39,548 bases of DNA from assembly GCA_003140095.1 (NCBI GenBank), contig PLIU01000143.1, positions 1 through 39,548 on the forward strand. Direction: 5' to 3'. Both the position numbers and the translations under genes were made by a program. Shown one piece after another: positions 15,447-23,999 of this stretch (position 1 is its first letter; the number at the start of each line of letters is the position of its first letter). The DNA comes from Verrucomicrobiales bacterium (GTDB lineage Bacteria; Verrucomicrobiota; Verrucomicrobiia; Limisphaerales; Palsa-1400). Below the pieces are notes generated by a model, which worked only from the letters and a program-made list of their open reading frames with translations, did no database searches and had not been told where the DNA came from.

Positions 15447-16115
15447 ATGCAGGCAGAGTATAAGATCATCGGCGGCGACGGCCTCGAATACGGCCCGGCC
15501 ACGCTGGACGAATTGCAAAGCTGGATTCGCGACGGGCGCGTGGCCGGCATGACCCAAGTCTGGCGCAGCGATTCGGCTGCGTGGTCGCCTGCGGCAGCCT
15601 ATGCCGAGCTGAGCGGCGCGTTGGCGCGCCTGCGCGCTGCGGTGGCCGTTTCGGCCAAGCCTTGCGGATTCTGGGCGCGACTGGCCGCTTACGCAATCGA
15701 CAGCTTGATCCTTGGCGCGATCTTTCAATTGCTCTGGACGCAAATGGGCCAGTCGCGCCTGTGGACGCTGCCGGTGTGGCCGGCGGCAGTGACCGACGCC
15801 GCCCTCCAACAGTTCCTGCAGAACTGGCAGACCTGGGCCAACCATGCCGCGCCTGTTTTTTATCCACTCTATTTCCTCTACGATGTTCTGTTAAACGGAC
15901 GATTTGGAGCCACCATCGGGAAAATGGCCATTGGCGCACGCATCGTCCTCTGGGACGGCTCTCCCATTGGTTACCGGCGCGCGGCGTGGCGGTGGCTGGC
16001 GGCGCGCGTGAGCGACCTGTTTTGTTTTGCCGGCTATCTGCCCATTGTCCTGCGCGCGGACAAACGGGCGCTGCACGATCTGCTGGTGGGAACCCGGGTC
16101 ATCTACAAACAATGA
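15447..16115 (+). CDS. GYF_2 + RDD-family membrane protein
   Basis: This 222-residue protein has two parts. Residues 1-55 form a GYF_2-type domain (YKIIGGDGLEYGPATLDELQ, then VWRSDSAAWSP), a small fold thought to bind proline-rich or membrane partners. Residues about 70-215 form an RDD domain: GFWARLAAYAIDSLILGAIF is the first membrane helix with its R...D pair, FGATIGKMAIGARI a second conserved block, and LHDLLVGTRVI the typical end. RDD proteins are poorly understood; some are linked to ion transport. The stop overlaps the lspA start as ATGA. The GYF-RDD pairing is common in planctomycete/verrucomicrobial genomes. Confidence 0.85.
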   Translation: MQAEYKIIGGDGLEYGPATLDELQSWIRDGRVAGMTQVWRSDSAAWSPAAAYAELSGALARLRAAVAVSAKPCGFWARLAAYAIDSLILGAIFQLLWTQMGQSRLWTLPVWPAAVTDAALQQFLQNWQTWANHAAPVFYPLYFLYDVLLNGRFGATIGKMAIGARIVLWDGSPIGYRRAAWRWLAARVSDLFCFAGYLPIVLRADKRALHDLLVGTRVIYKQ

Positions 16116-16636
16116 ATGGTAACCCCAATCGCCGCATGGCTTTAATCGCGCTGGCTGTTGTCTCCCTGGACCAAGCGACCAAATTCCTGGTGCTCCGGTG
16201 GCTGGGACCGACGCAGGAGCGCGTGGTCATCGACGGCTTTTTCAAATTTGTACAGTGGGGCAACACCGGCGCGGCCTGGAGTCTGTTCCGCGACCGGAAT
16301 GATCTCCTGGCCGTCGTTTCGATTTTGGCGCTCCTGGCCCTTTTCCTGTGGCGCCGCCATTTTTACATACAGAGCGTCCTGGGGCAAATCTCCCTGGGCC
16401 TGATCTTTGGCGGGATCGCCGGCAATCTGATCGATCGCCTGCATCACCATCAGGTCATCGATTTTCTGCGCTTTTATCTCTACCGCCGCGGCGGCGCTGA
16501 ACTTGGCTTTCCCGCCTTCAACATCGCCGACAGCGCCATCTGCGTCGGCGTCGGCCTGTTGATCCTCCTTTCCTGGAAACAGGAGCACGAAATCACCAAC
16601 GGCCGGGCCGCCTCCAAACCGGCCTCCGTCCCCTGA
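16112..16636 (+). CDS. lspA: Lipoprotein signal peptidase (signal peptidase II)
   Basis: Removes the signal peptide from diacylglyceryl-prolipoproteins in the inner membrane. At 174 residues it has four hydrophobic segments. Catalytic Asp108 (GGIAGNLIDRL) and Asp140 (FNIADSAI) match the two essential aspartates of the family, and NTGAAWSLF is the third conserved block. The ATG overlaps the RDD-protein stop by 4 nt (ATGA) and its own stop overlaps the proposed CTG start of rluD, so three genes are stacked without spacers. The lspA-rluD order occurs in many bacteria. Confidence 0.95.
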   Translation: MNGNPNRRMALIALAVVSLDQATKFLVLRWLGPTQERVVIDGFFKFVQWGNTGAAWSLFRDRNDLLAVVSILALLALFLWRRHFYIQSVLGQISLGLIFGGIAGNLIDRLHHHQVIDFLRFYLYRRGGAELGFPAFNIADSAICVGVGLLILLSWKQEHEITNGRAASKPASVP

Positions 16637-17589
16637 ACGACGCCGCCCCCGAAGTTTTTATTGTTGACGAAGCCCTTCCCCGGCAGCGGCTGGATGTCTT
16701 TCTGCGCCGCAAGCTGCCCGGCCTCTCGCGCGGCGCCATTCAGCGGCTCCTGGCCGAAGGCCACATCCGTGTCGAGGGGAAAATCGTCAAACCGACGCAT
16801 CACCCGCGCGCGGGCGAAACCGTCGTCCTCCAACGCCCTGAGGCGCGCCCCGCGCTCGCCCAAGCCGAGGACCTGCCGCTGGACATCCTCCACGAAGACG
16901 ACGACCTGCTGGTGCTCAACAAGCCGGCGGGATGGGTGATGCATCCGGCCGCGGGCCACCGGGAGCACACGCTGGTCAACGCCTTGCTCCATCACTGCCG
17001 CGGGCAACTCAGCGGCATTGGCGGGGTCGCGCGGCCCGGCATTGTTCATCGTCTGGACAAAGATACCAGCGGTTGCCTGGTGGCGGCCAAGAACGACGCC
17101 GCCCATCTTCATCTCTCCGCGCAATTCGCCGGCCGCGATGTCCAGAAGATTTATCTGGCCGTGGCCTGCGGGCGAATGCCGCGCTTGAGCGGCCACATCG
17201 ACGCGCCAATCGCGCGCGACCCGGCCCATCGCCAGCGCATGGCCGTCCGCAGCCGGAACGGACGCGCGGCCCGCACCAGCTATCGCGTCCTGGAGCGATG
17301 GGCTGGCGCCACCTTGGTGGAACTGGAGTTGCACACGGGACGGACGCATCAAATCCGCGTGCATCTGCGGCATCTTGAATTTCCGGTGGCAGGCGACCGC
17401 GTTTATGGGCGGCGCGCCACGGCACGGCTGGAGGAAGCCACCGGTTACAACGCGCTCCGGCCGCTCCTCCACGCCCGCCTGTTGACGCTTACTCATCCGC
17501 GCGACGGGAGGCGGATGACCTTCGAGGCGCCGCTCCCGCAAGACTTTGCCGCCGCGCTTGATTTCTTGCGTAAGCAGGAGCAAGCTTAA
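16633..17589 (+). CDS. rluD: RluA/RluD-family 23S rRNA pseudouridine synthase with apparent CTG start
   Basis: Converts uridine to pseudouridine in rRNA. Read from 16633, the 318-residue product has an N-terminal S4 RNA-binding domain (QRLDVFLRRKLPGLSRGAIQ, about residues 20-80) and a catalytic domain with Asp142 in HRLDKDTSGCL and the RTHQIRVHLRHL block. The only ATG/GTG/TTG in this frame before the catalytic core is the GTG at 16912, in the middle of the conserved LVLNKPAGW, which would delete the whole S4 domain. No such codon exists upstream for at least 60 nt either. CTG at 16633 overlaps the lspA stop as CTGA, mimicking the usual ATGA coupling, and gives a normal-length N-terminus. An ATT at 16660 is a weaker alternative. 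Function is sure at family level; RluD rather than RluA/C is likely but not certain. Confidence 0.85.
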   Translation: MNDAAPEVFIVDEALPRQRLDVFLRRKLPGLSRGAIQRLLAEGHIRVEGKIVKPTHHPRAGETVVLQRPEARPALAQAEDLPLDILHEDDDLLVLNKPAGWVMHPAAGHREHTLVNALLHHCRGQLSGIGGVARPGIVHRLDKDTSGCLVAAKNDAAHLHLSAQFAGRDVQKIYLAVACGRMPRLSGHIDAPIARDPAHRQRMAVRSRNGRAARTSYRVLERWAGATLVELELHTGRTHQIRVHLRHLEFPVAGDRVYGRRATARLEEATGYNALRPLLHARLLTLTHPRDGRRMTFEAPLPQDFAAALDFLRKQEQA

Positions 17590-17600
17590 GAAGGAGTTCT

Positions 17601-18266
17601 ATGGAATCGTATAAGCATTCCTGCCCGTTTTGTGGACAGCATATCGAGTACACTGTGGAGTACTGCGGCAAGCAGATGCAGTGTCCGAGTTGCGGCAAGT
17701 CCGTTGCGTTCCCGGCCATTCCGCCCGGGCAGGGACGGGGCGCGCCAGCCGCGCATGTCAAGGTGTTGGATTCCAGCCGGTCGGAGTCCGGGCCCGCGCG
17801 CCGAAGGCCGGGCAGCACGCCCAAAGCGCTGGCTTTTCTGCGCGGCTTTCAACATTGGAACGTGGTGGCGCAATGCGCCTTGCCCTTCCTGATCATTGGC
17901 CTGCTTCTGGCCGGAGCCTTCTTTGTCAAAAGTAAATTTAACGATGCCCCCGCTCCCGTCACCTCCCCCGCCGTGCAAGCCGATCCGGAGGCCTGGCAGA
18001 GAATCGCCGACTTGGCCAAGGCCGATCAAGCCGTGCGGGATCTCATCAAAGAGTACGACGCCGACCGTTTGGCGGTCGCGTCCGCCGAACGGGCGCGCCA
18101 GCAGATGCAGAAGGGAGACCCGTTGCAGGCCAGAAGCGTCGAGGAGCAAGTGGAACTGGCGCACAGCAAATTGGACGCCCTCCACAAACGCTTGGACAAC
18201 GCCCTGGAGAAGTATCGACAGCTCGGCGGAAACGTGGATTACCGCCGTCAATTGCGGAATTATTAG
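17601..18266 (+). CDS. Zinc-ribbon membrane protein of unknown function
   Basis: This 221-residue protein begins with a zinc ribbon: CPFCGQ at residues 8-13 and CPSCGK at about 28-33, two CxxC pairs spaced as in rubredoxin-like knuckles. A flexible basic linker follows, then one membrane helix (FLIIGLLLAGAFFVK, about residues 95-110), and a C-terminal helical/coiled-coil segment (residues 125-215, rich in Ala/Glu/Lys/Arg). AAGGAG lies 5 nt before the ATG, one of the few strong ribosome binding sites in this window. The gene is 11 bp after rluD and likely belongs to the same transcript. I know of no specific function. Confidence 0.75.
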   Translation: MESYKHSCPFCGQHIEYTVEYCGKQMQCPSCGKSVAFPAIPPGQGRGAPAAHVKVLDSSRSESGPARRRPGSTPKALAFLRGFQHWNVVAQCALPFLIIGLLLAGAFFVKSKFNDAPAPVTSPAVQADPEAWQRIADLAKADQAVRDLIKEYDADRLAVASAERARQQMQKGDPLQARSVEEQVELAHSKLDALHKRLDNALEKYRQLGGNVDYRRQLRNY

Positions 18267-18313
18267 CGCAGGCAGGCGCGCAAAAAAATGTCAACGGCCC
18301 GGCAGGGATCTCC

Positions 18314-21300
18314 TTACGGGATGATTTCCGCCGAGAGGCGATAGAAGGCGGCGGCAGCATTGGTCTGCGTCACGGTGAACGCGCCCGAACCGTTAGTGTT
18401 CGCAGTGAAGCTATTGGTTAACGTGGTCCAAAGCGGGTTGGCCAGATTAGTCGCGGCCTCAAGCTGGTAGGCCCGCCCGCCCTGGCAAGGCGAGAAGGTG
18501 ACAGCGACCACGTTGCTGGACGCCGGGCTGATGATGAAATTCAAATGGGACGCGGCATCGGTCGGGTCGGTGCCCAACACATACTCGGCATAGTTCGAAT
18601 AGCCGTCGCCGTCGGCATCGGCCGATCCGCTGACTGAACCGTTGACGTTGGTGCCGAAATAGTAATTGGCCCACCAGGCCGGGACGGTGCCGTTGCCGGC
18701 ATAATCCTGGGCCGCGTCATAGACCCACATCATGGCGTTGGCGACGACGTATTTATTGGTTTCGCCGGTGTTATTGTAGATGATCACGCTGCCATTGGTT
18801 CCGGTGGCAAAGTACATGTTCGTCGCCAACGGCTGCCAGCCGCCGCCATCGACCGTTTGGTTGACGGAGAGCGCGATTTCGTTGGTGGCGCCGGTGACGC
18901 GGACCTGGGCATTAGTCGTGAAGGTGTCGTTCTGCGGATGCCAGATATAGACATTGTAAAGGCCGGAGGCGGGTATGTACGGATCGTAGAGCGCCCACGC
19001 ACTTGCGTTGTAAACCGTTGTGGTGGAGTATTGATAGTAGGAGCCGTAGATGCCGGGGGCGACCGAAGCCGCAGTCCAAACACCCGAATACTTGGCGTCC
19101 CGCGTGGTGAGGATGAGCGTGTTGGTGGTGCTGAAGGAACCGTTCGTCGTATATAAGGTTGACCCCACCCACGACAGCGCTTGGAAAACATAGTTGCTTC
19201 CTCCCGCCAATCCTGTCAATAATACAACGTGCTTCGTGCCGGCCGGCGAGCTGGCCGTCGCAAAGCTGCCGTAGTTGGCGGTGAGCCCGTATTGCACCTG
19301 GGCGGTGGCCGATGCACTGGTGTCCCAGGAGATAAAGGCGCTGCTGCCCAGGGGCGTCACCACCAGATTGCTGATCACCTGCTGGGCCGGCGTGATCGTG
19401 ACTGTCGCGTTGGCCGTGGTGTGGTCAAGATTGGTCTCAAAATCTGTGCTGGACACCGAGGCGATGTTGGTGGCCGAAAGCGGCCCGCTGCCGGCGATGG
19501 CCGTGATCGTCATGGCAGCCGTCTGCCCCGCGGGAAGGAGTCCAAGGTTGAAGACGACCAAATTGCCGACGATGGTGCTGATGCCCTGCGATTGCGTAGT
19601 GCCAAAGGGATCGAGGTTCGGGGGCAGGTTGTTACTCACCGTGACCAACCCGGAGTAGGAAAGCCCAAAGTTGGTCACGTCAATCGTATAAGTGATCGAT
19701 TGTCCCTGAACGATGTTGGTGCTGGATTCGGTCATGCCAATGGCCAGGTTTTCCCCGTTGACAAAGTAGTTCATGGCTGCGCTGTTGTTGGCCAGGTTGG
19801 TATCGACGTCCTGGCTGGCCACGTAGTTGGATTCCCAGGCCGAAGTGCCGCCGCTGGCAGCCACGGCCAAGAACGTGGCCGTGACAGCCTGGCCAACCGG
19901 CAGCAACCCCAGGTCCACTATGACCATGGGACCAAACGAATTATTGGTGACAAGATTGGTGCCTTGCGCCTGCACCGTGATATTGGTCCAATTGGGCGAA
20001 AAATAATTGGTGATGAAGACCGGCCCGTTGGTCGCCGGCCCGAGGTTGGTTACCGTGACCCAACTGACGACGGTATCGCCGATCAATACGTTGGTTTCAG
20101 AAGTCGTCATTCCCACCGCCAGGTCCTGGCCATCAATGACCAGGACCAATGTGTTGGTGGTGTTGGTTGGAGCCAAGTCATAATATGGCGAATAGACGGT
20201 CGCTGTATTGGTATCGATGCTGGAAGTCGAGGCCGTCACGCGAATGGTGCTGGTCAGCACCGCTCCAGCCGTCAACGAGGGCCAAGTAAAGACGACCTCC
20301 TCCTGGCCATTGGTGGTGAACTCGATGGAAGTTGTGCCGCCCAGCGCCGGCGTGGCCGACACCAGTGTCACATTGGTGGATAGCAAATTGGTGACGATGA
20401 CCAGTTTGGCCGTCTCGGGGCCGTGGTTGGTCACGATCACAGAATAAACGAGCACACCTTCGGAGATGACTGGATTGGGGAAATTGGTGACCCAAATGCT
20501 TAACTCCGCCGTCGGCACCGTTATACTCGGTTGATTCGAAGCCGAACTGATCATGTAAATATCAAACTTGCTGTTCGCTCCGTCCGGATTATTGCCCGTC
20601 ACATCCGAGTTGTCCGCCCACACGGGAAAGAAATTAGCTCCGTACGCCGCCAGCCCCGTGTAATGCCCCCACCCGGTCAGACTGTCCGACCCTGCGACGT
20701 CGGAGGCGAGTCCCACGGCCGGCGCAGCGATGACTTCATTCGTGGTGATTAACTGTCGATTGGGCAGAAAAGTGTTGGCGCCGTCGAAACTAACCGTGGT
20801 GTACATGACGGCCTCCTGGTTGGTGGCGGTGCCGGAGGTATAGGCCAGGTCAAATATATTGGTGAGAAGCACCATCACGTCGGCCGTCCCGGAGCCGATG
20901 TTGGTCGCGTCCAGGGACACGATAAAATTGGTGCTGTTCGGGCCATAAATATAAATATTATTCCCTTTTTTGGTCATCAAGGTGCCACTGACAGAGTCGG
21001 CGACAATAATGACTTTGATGTTGGTGCCGTTGCCCGTCAGGTCGATCCACGTTTCAGAGATATACGCCGCGTTATCGGTAAAATCGACATTGGTCACCAT
21101 GAGTCCGCTAAAAGTAAAGCTGCTCTCAATGACATTGGTGAGCGCCGGCGAAGCGGTGCCTTGGTCGTTGCGGCAGTCGTACCAGGCGCAGCCGATGATG
21201 CCCGTGGACGGGTCCACTGCCACGCGCGGCAGAAAATGGTCGTTGAATCCAGTGGTGGCATCGTCATCCACATAGGTTTCCGCAATCCAGTTGGTGCCGC

Positions 21301-22342
21301 GGTCGATGGCGGTCAAGAGCTTGATGACCAAATTCCCGTTCGGCCCGATGGCGGTATAAATCAGATAGACTTTGTCGTAGTTGGTGTCGTTGAGGTCGTA
21401 ATCAATACCCAAACCGGGTGCCGCATTGACGCCAATGGCCGATGGAGCCGCATCAATATAGGTGACACCGCCAATGGCGTCACTGGCGAGATTCTCCGCC
21501 ACGTCAAAGCCTTTCTTGAATATGACGCCCTCGGAGATGGCATTGGTGTCGATGGCGACCCATATATCCGCCGGCGGGTGAGGATAGCCATTAGAGGAAA
21601 ACCCCTGCAGATTGTCTTGAAACGCCACGATCAGTTCCCCCAGCGGTCCCGCGGCAATGTCCGGAAAACCGCCGTCGGTGGAATCGGGCACAATTTGAGG
21701 GATGCTAAAGGTTCCGATGGCGCCCAGGCTCGTGGACAACAACCCCTGTACCTGCAAAGGAGTGTTGGCCGAAGTGTAATCCTTATAGACAACCCAGACG
21801 CTCCCAGCGGCGGCGCCCGAAGGCGGCGCGCTCAGGCGCGGTGTGTCGGCCACGTCCAGAGCCGCCAAATTGGTCAGAGAGACAAAGTTGCCGCCGCCGT
21901 TGGTGCTGACGGCCACGGCGACTCCTTCAAAACTGTAGGGCAGGTAGGCCAGGAACAGGTTTCCGTACGAATCCCACGCTACCGAGGGTTCTCCGTAAGC
22001 CGGGTTCAAACCTTGGCTGTCGCCATTGGTGGCGATGAAATTGGTATTCCATGTTCCTCCCCGGTTGGTTGTAAACGCAAAAAAAAGCCCGGGCACCGTC
22101 CCGTCAGTCGCCGCCGCCACGACCATGTTCGACGGATTGAGCGGGCTGATGGCGATGCAAGGGTCCGTTTCGTTCCCTTTAGCCTGGCTAATATCAACCA
22201 GGTTGGTTCCGACGGTAAAGGAGGCTTGGGCGAAAGCAGCGTGAGTCGCGAGCACAGCAAAGGCGGCGACCAGCAGCGTCAAGATTCTTGCGGACCAGGA
22301 GGATCCAGTGGGCCTGGAAGCGGGCGATAGCTCAGCATGCAT
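18314..22342 (-). CDS. Giant exported multidomain protein (sialidase-like propeller, DUF11 repeats, golvesin-like domain)
   Basis: This 1342-residue protein has a signal peptide (ILTLLVAAFAVLATHAAFA, cleavage near residue 39). Residues about 40-600 resemble a BNR/sialidase-type beta-propeller: repeats such as DPCIAISPLNPSNMVV, GEPSVAWDSYGNLFLAY and VAVDPSTGIIGCAWYD. Three DUF11-type Ig-like repeats follow at about 607-735, 739-865 and 867-985, each with 'V-T-N-x-G-P/L' cores. An Fn3-like module follows (about 988-1075), then a golvesin/xanthan-lyase-like domain (about 1080-1212, DAKYSGVW to MMWVYD) and a calcium-loop segment DADGDGYSNYAEYVLGTDP (about 1240). A last beta domain ends in AFYRLSAEIIP. 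The protein is Asn/Thr-rich, especially V-T-N. It is probably a surface or secreted adhesin or glycan-binding factor. Confidence 0.85.
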   Translation of the reverse strand: MHAELSPASRPTGSSWSARILTLLVAAFAVLATHAAFAQASFTVGTNLVDISQAKGNETDPCIAISPLNPSNMVVAAATDGTVPGLFFAFTTNRGGTWNTNFIATNGDSQGLNPAYGEPSVAWDSYGNLFLAYLPYSFEGVAVAVSTNGGGNFVSLTNLAALDVADTPRLSAPPSGAAAGSVWVVYKDYTSANTPLQVQGLLSTSLGAIGTFSIPQIVPDSTDGGFPDIAAGPLGELIVAFQDNLQGFSSNGYPHPPADIWVAIDTNAISEGVIFKKGFDVAENLASDAIGGVTYIDAAPSAIGVNAAPGLGIDYDLNDTNYDKVYLIYTAIGPNGNLVIKLLTAIDRGTNWIAETYVDDDATTGFNDHFLPRVAVDPSTGIIGCAWYDCRNDQGTASPALTNVIESSFTFSGLMVTNVDFTDNAAYISETWIDLTGNGTNIKVIIVADSVSGTLMTKKGNNIYIYGPNSTNFIVSLDATNIGSGTADVMVLLTNIFDLAYTSGTATNQEAVMYTTVSFDGANTFLPNRQLITTNEVIAAPAVGLASDVAGSDSLTGWGHYTGLAAYGANFFPVWADNSDVTGNNPDGANSKFDIYMISSASNQPSITVPTAELSIWVTNFPNPVISEGVLVYSVIVTNHGPETAKLVIVTNLLSTNVTLVSATPALGGTTSIEFTTNGQEEVVFTWPSLTAGAVLTSTIRVTASTSSIDTNTATVYSPYYDLAPTNTTNTLVLVIDGQDLAVGMTTSETNVLIGDTVVSWVTVTNLGPATNGPVFITNYFSPNWTNITVQAQGTNLVTNNSFGPMVIVDLGLLPVGQAVTATFLAVAASGGTSAWESNYVASQDVDTNLANNSAAMNYFVNGENLAIGMTESSTNIVQGQSITYTIDVTNFGLSYSGLVTVSNNLPPNLDPFGTTQSQGISTIVGNLVVFNLGLLPAGQTAAMTITAIAGSGPLSATNIASVSSTDFETNLDHTTANATVTITPAQQVISNLVVTPLGSSAFISWDTSASATAQVQYGLTANYGSFATASSPAGTKHVVLLTGLAGGSNYVFQALSWVGSTLYTTNGSFSTTNTLILTTRDAKYSGVWTAASVAPGIYGSYYQYSTTTVYNASAWALYDPYIPASGLYNVYIWHPQNDTFTTNAQVRVTGATNEIALSVNQTVDGGGWQPLATNMYFATGTNGSVIIYNNTGETNKYVVANAMMWVYDAAQDYAGNGTVPAWWANYYFGTNVNGSVSGSADADGDGYSNYAEYVLGTDPTDAASHLNFIISPASSNVVAVTFSPCQGGRAYQLEAATNLANPLWTTLTNSFTANTNGSGAFTVTQTNAAAAFYRLSAEIIP

Positions 22343-22550
22343 AATCTCTTCAGAAGTGAAAGTGCCCGCTCAACAACTGCGAAAACAGATAATCCTTGCA
22401 AGCTGGTTCCCGTGATATGGCGTACCTTCTCATTGGCGATCAGCCATGAGTATAACCGAACCGTGGATAAACACAACTGTGAAGTTCGGCGGCAAATTCG
22501 GCGGGGTGCAGCACAAAAAAGTAACCGAAATAAGAGCAGGATGCCCGTCA

Positions 22551-22831
22551 AACTGCCTCTCTCGCGTAACCGAGCCTTGAGGCGGACAATTTCCTGCACC
22601 AACTGTTTTTCCTGACACCCTGGACAGTAAGACAATCGGGGTGTTTTCGTAAGGTTAAGTTTGGGGCGGGGCGTCCCGCTGCCGGCGGTGTTGCCGCAGC
22701 AATTGAGGCCCCAGTTCGTAAAGCAAGGCTTCGAGGGTCTGGCCGTTGCGCAGAGCATGTTGCAACTGTGGCACCATGTCTGTGGGCACATGCCTGCAAC
22801 GGCGGCGGCCTTTGTCTGTTTTCGCCGTCAC
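22551..22831 (-). mobile_element. Remnant of an IS66-type insertion sequence
   Basis: Two consecutive minus-strand pieces look like the front of an IS66-like element. The first is a 58-codon ORF. About 30 nt after its stop comes CPGCQEKQLVQEIVRLKARL, which matches the 'CP-x-C ... E-x-x-R-L-K-A-R-L' opening of IS66-type transposases. The similarity ends after about 25 codons at LRER, and no later transposase domain is present. No terminal inverted repeats were recognised. It is therefore a truncated relic. The assignment rests on the motif and on gene order. Confidence 0.45.
22655..22831 (-). CDS. Small IS-associated protein (58 aa), DUF6788-like
   Basis: From the GTG at 22831 it encodes a Lys/Arg-rich start (VTAKTDKGRRRCRHVP) and a helical segment TDMVPQLQHALRNGQTLEAL followed by LLYELGPQLLRQHRR. 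Short proteins with 'R-H-V-P-x-x-x-x-x-x-L-x-x-A-L-x-x-G-x-x-L' and an Arg-rich end are often found directly before IS66-like transposase genes, and the start of such a transposase follows here. It may still be translated but has probably lost its partner. Confidence 0.45.
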   Translation of the reverse strand: MTAKTDKGRRRCRHVPTDMVPQLQHALRNGQTLEALLYELGPQLLRQHRRQRDAPPQT

Positions 22832-22907
22832 TGAGGCATTACCGCTTTTGGAAATCGACCGCTTTGCCGCTTTTCAATCGGCCCGGTTTTGTTACGTTTC
22901 TGATGTT

Positions 22908-23999
22908 ATGCGGACGCTTTGCCTCTGGTGGCTTTTCGCCGCTCTCGCCTCAGGGGCTTGGGCGGTGCAGCTCAATTTCGATTTCGCCAAGAATACCCCC
23001 GGCCAAATCCCGCCCGGCTTCGTTAGCCTGGTGACGGGCGAAGGCAATCCGGCGCACTGGATGGTGGTGGAGGAATTGGTGCCGCCGACCCTGGCACCTC
23101 TGCTGGACAAGGCCCCCGTCACCATGGCCAAGCATTCGGTGCTCTCGGTGCAATCGCCTGACACGCATGAGGACCATTTTCCGGTGCTGCTCTTCACCAA
23201 CGAGACTTTCTCTGATTTCGTCCTGACAACGCGCTTCAAGTTGGCGGGCGGCATCGTCGATCCGATGGCCGGGGTGATCCTGCGCGCGCAGGACCAGGAC
23301 AACTACTATGTAGTCCGCGCCAGCACGCAGGGCAACTTGCTCTGGTATCGCGTGGTCAACGGAAAGTCTTACGACATGCTCGGCATCGGCATCAGAATTC
23401 CCGTGCCCAGGAACGTCTGGCAGGAATTGCGCGTCGAATGTTCCGGCAACCGGACCCGGTGCTTTTTGGACGGCAAACTGGTCATTCCGCCCGCCCGGCC
23501 CGGCGCGCCAACCAACGATCTAGCGGTCAACGACACCACCTTCGCCGGCGGCAAGATCGGGTTCTGGTGCAAGGCGGACACCCAATGCTCGTTCGCCGAA
23601 GCCAGCATTGAATACACTCCCAAAGTGCCCTTCGCCGAAATCCTGGTGGCCAACATCAAGAACCAATACCCGCGCCTTCTGGGCTTGAAGATTTATGCCA
23701 ACAAGGAACCCGGCCTGCCGGTCATCGTGGGCGACCTCGACGGCGCCGGCCTGGGAGCCGCGGGCACCAAATACGAGCAGGACGTGATCGAGCGCGGGTC
23801 GATTTACTACCTCAAAGACGGCAACGCTGTGGAAGTAACGCTGCCCTTGCGCGACCGCAACGGAGACGTCACCGCGGCACTCAAGACGCGCATGGCGTCC
23901 TTTCCTGGCGAAACCAAAGACACCGCCGTAGCTCGGGCGACGGTCATAAAAAAGGCCGTCCAGCAGCGCATGGCCGCCTTTCAAAATGTCACGCCGTGA
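22908..23999 (+). CDS. Exported LamG/DUF1080-like (concanavalin-fold) protein
   Basis: This is a 363-residue protein with a clear signal peptide (MRTLCLWWLFAALASGAWA, then VQLNFDF). Residues about 25-235 form a jelly-roll of the DUF1080/LamG type: FSDFVLTTRFKLAGG, GVILRAQDQDNYYVVRAS, LRVECSGNRTRCFLDGK and GGKIGFWCKADTQ. These domains bind or cleave glycans. The remaining about 125 residues (ILVANIKNQYPRLLGLKIYA to the end) are not recognised. The frame is open to 22746, but the ATG at 22908 gives the signal peptide. It is divergent from the giant surface protein, so both may serve extracellular polysaccharide handling. Confidence 0.75.
   Translation: MRTLCLWWLFAALASGAWAVQLNFDFAKNTPGQIPPGFVSLVTGEGNPAHWMVVEELVPPTLAPLLDKAPVTMAKHSVLSVQSPDTHEDHFPVLLFTNETFSDFVLTTRFKLAGGIVDPMAGVILRAQDQDNYYVVRASTQGNLLWYRVVNGKSYDMLGIGIRIPVPRNVWQELRVECSGNRTRCFLDGKLVIPPARPGAPTNDLAVNDTTFAGGKIGFWCKADTQCSFAEASIEYTPKVPFAEILVANIKNQYPRLLGLKIYANKEPGLPVIVGDLDGAGLGAAGTKYEQDVIERGSIYYLKDGNAVEVTLPLRDRNGDVTAALKTRMASFPGETKDTAVARATVIKKAVQQRMAAFQNVTP

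Larger units (their letters stand above)
22343..22907. other. Intergenic region holding an IS remnant
   Basis: These 565 bp lie between two divergent exported-protein genes. The middle part carries the IS66-type remnant listed separately (22551-22831, minus). The rest must contain the promoters of both neighbours; no clear -35/-10 pair stands out. Confidence 0.5.

Noticed and set aside
19229-20383. Plus-strand ORFs within the giant surface protein gene
   Set aside because: Products of the repetitive TTGGTG-rich complement of V-T-N codons; no protein-like features.
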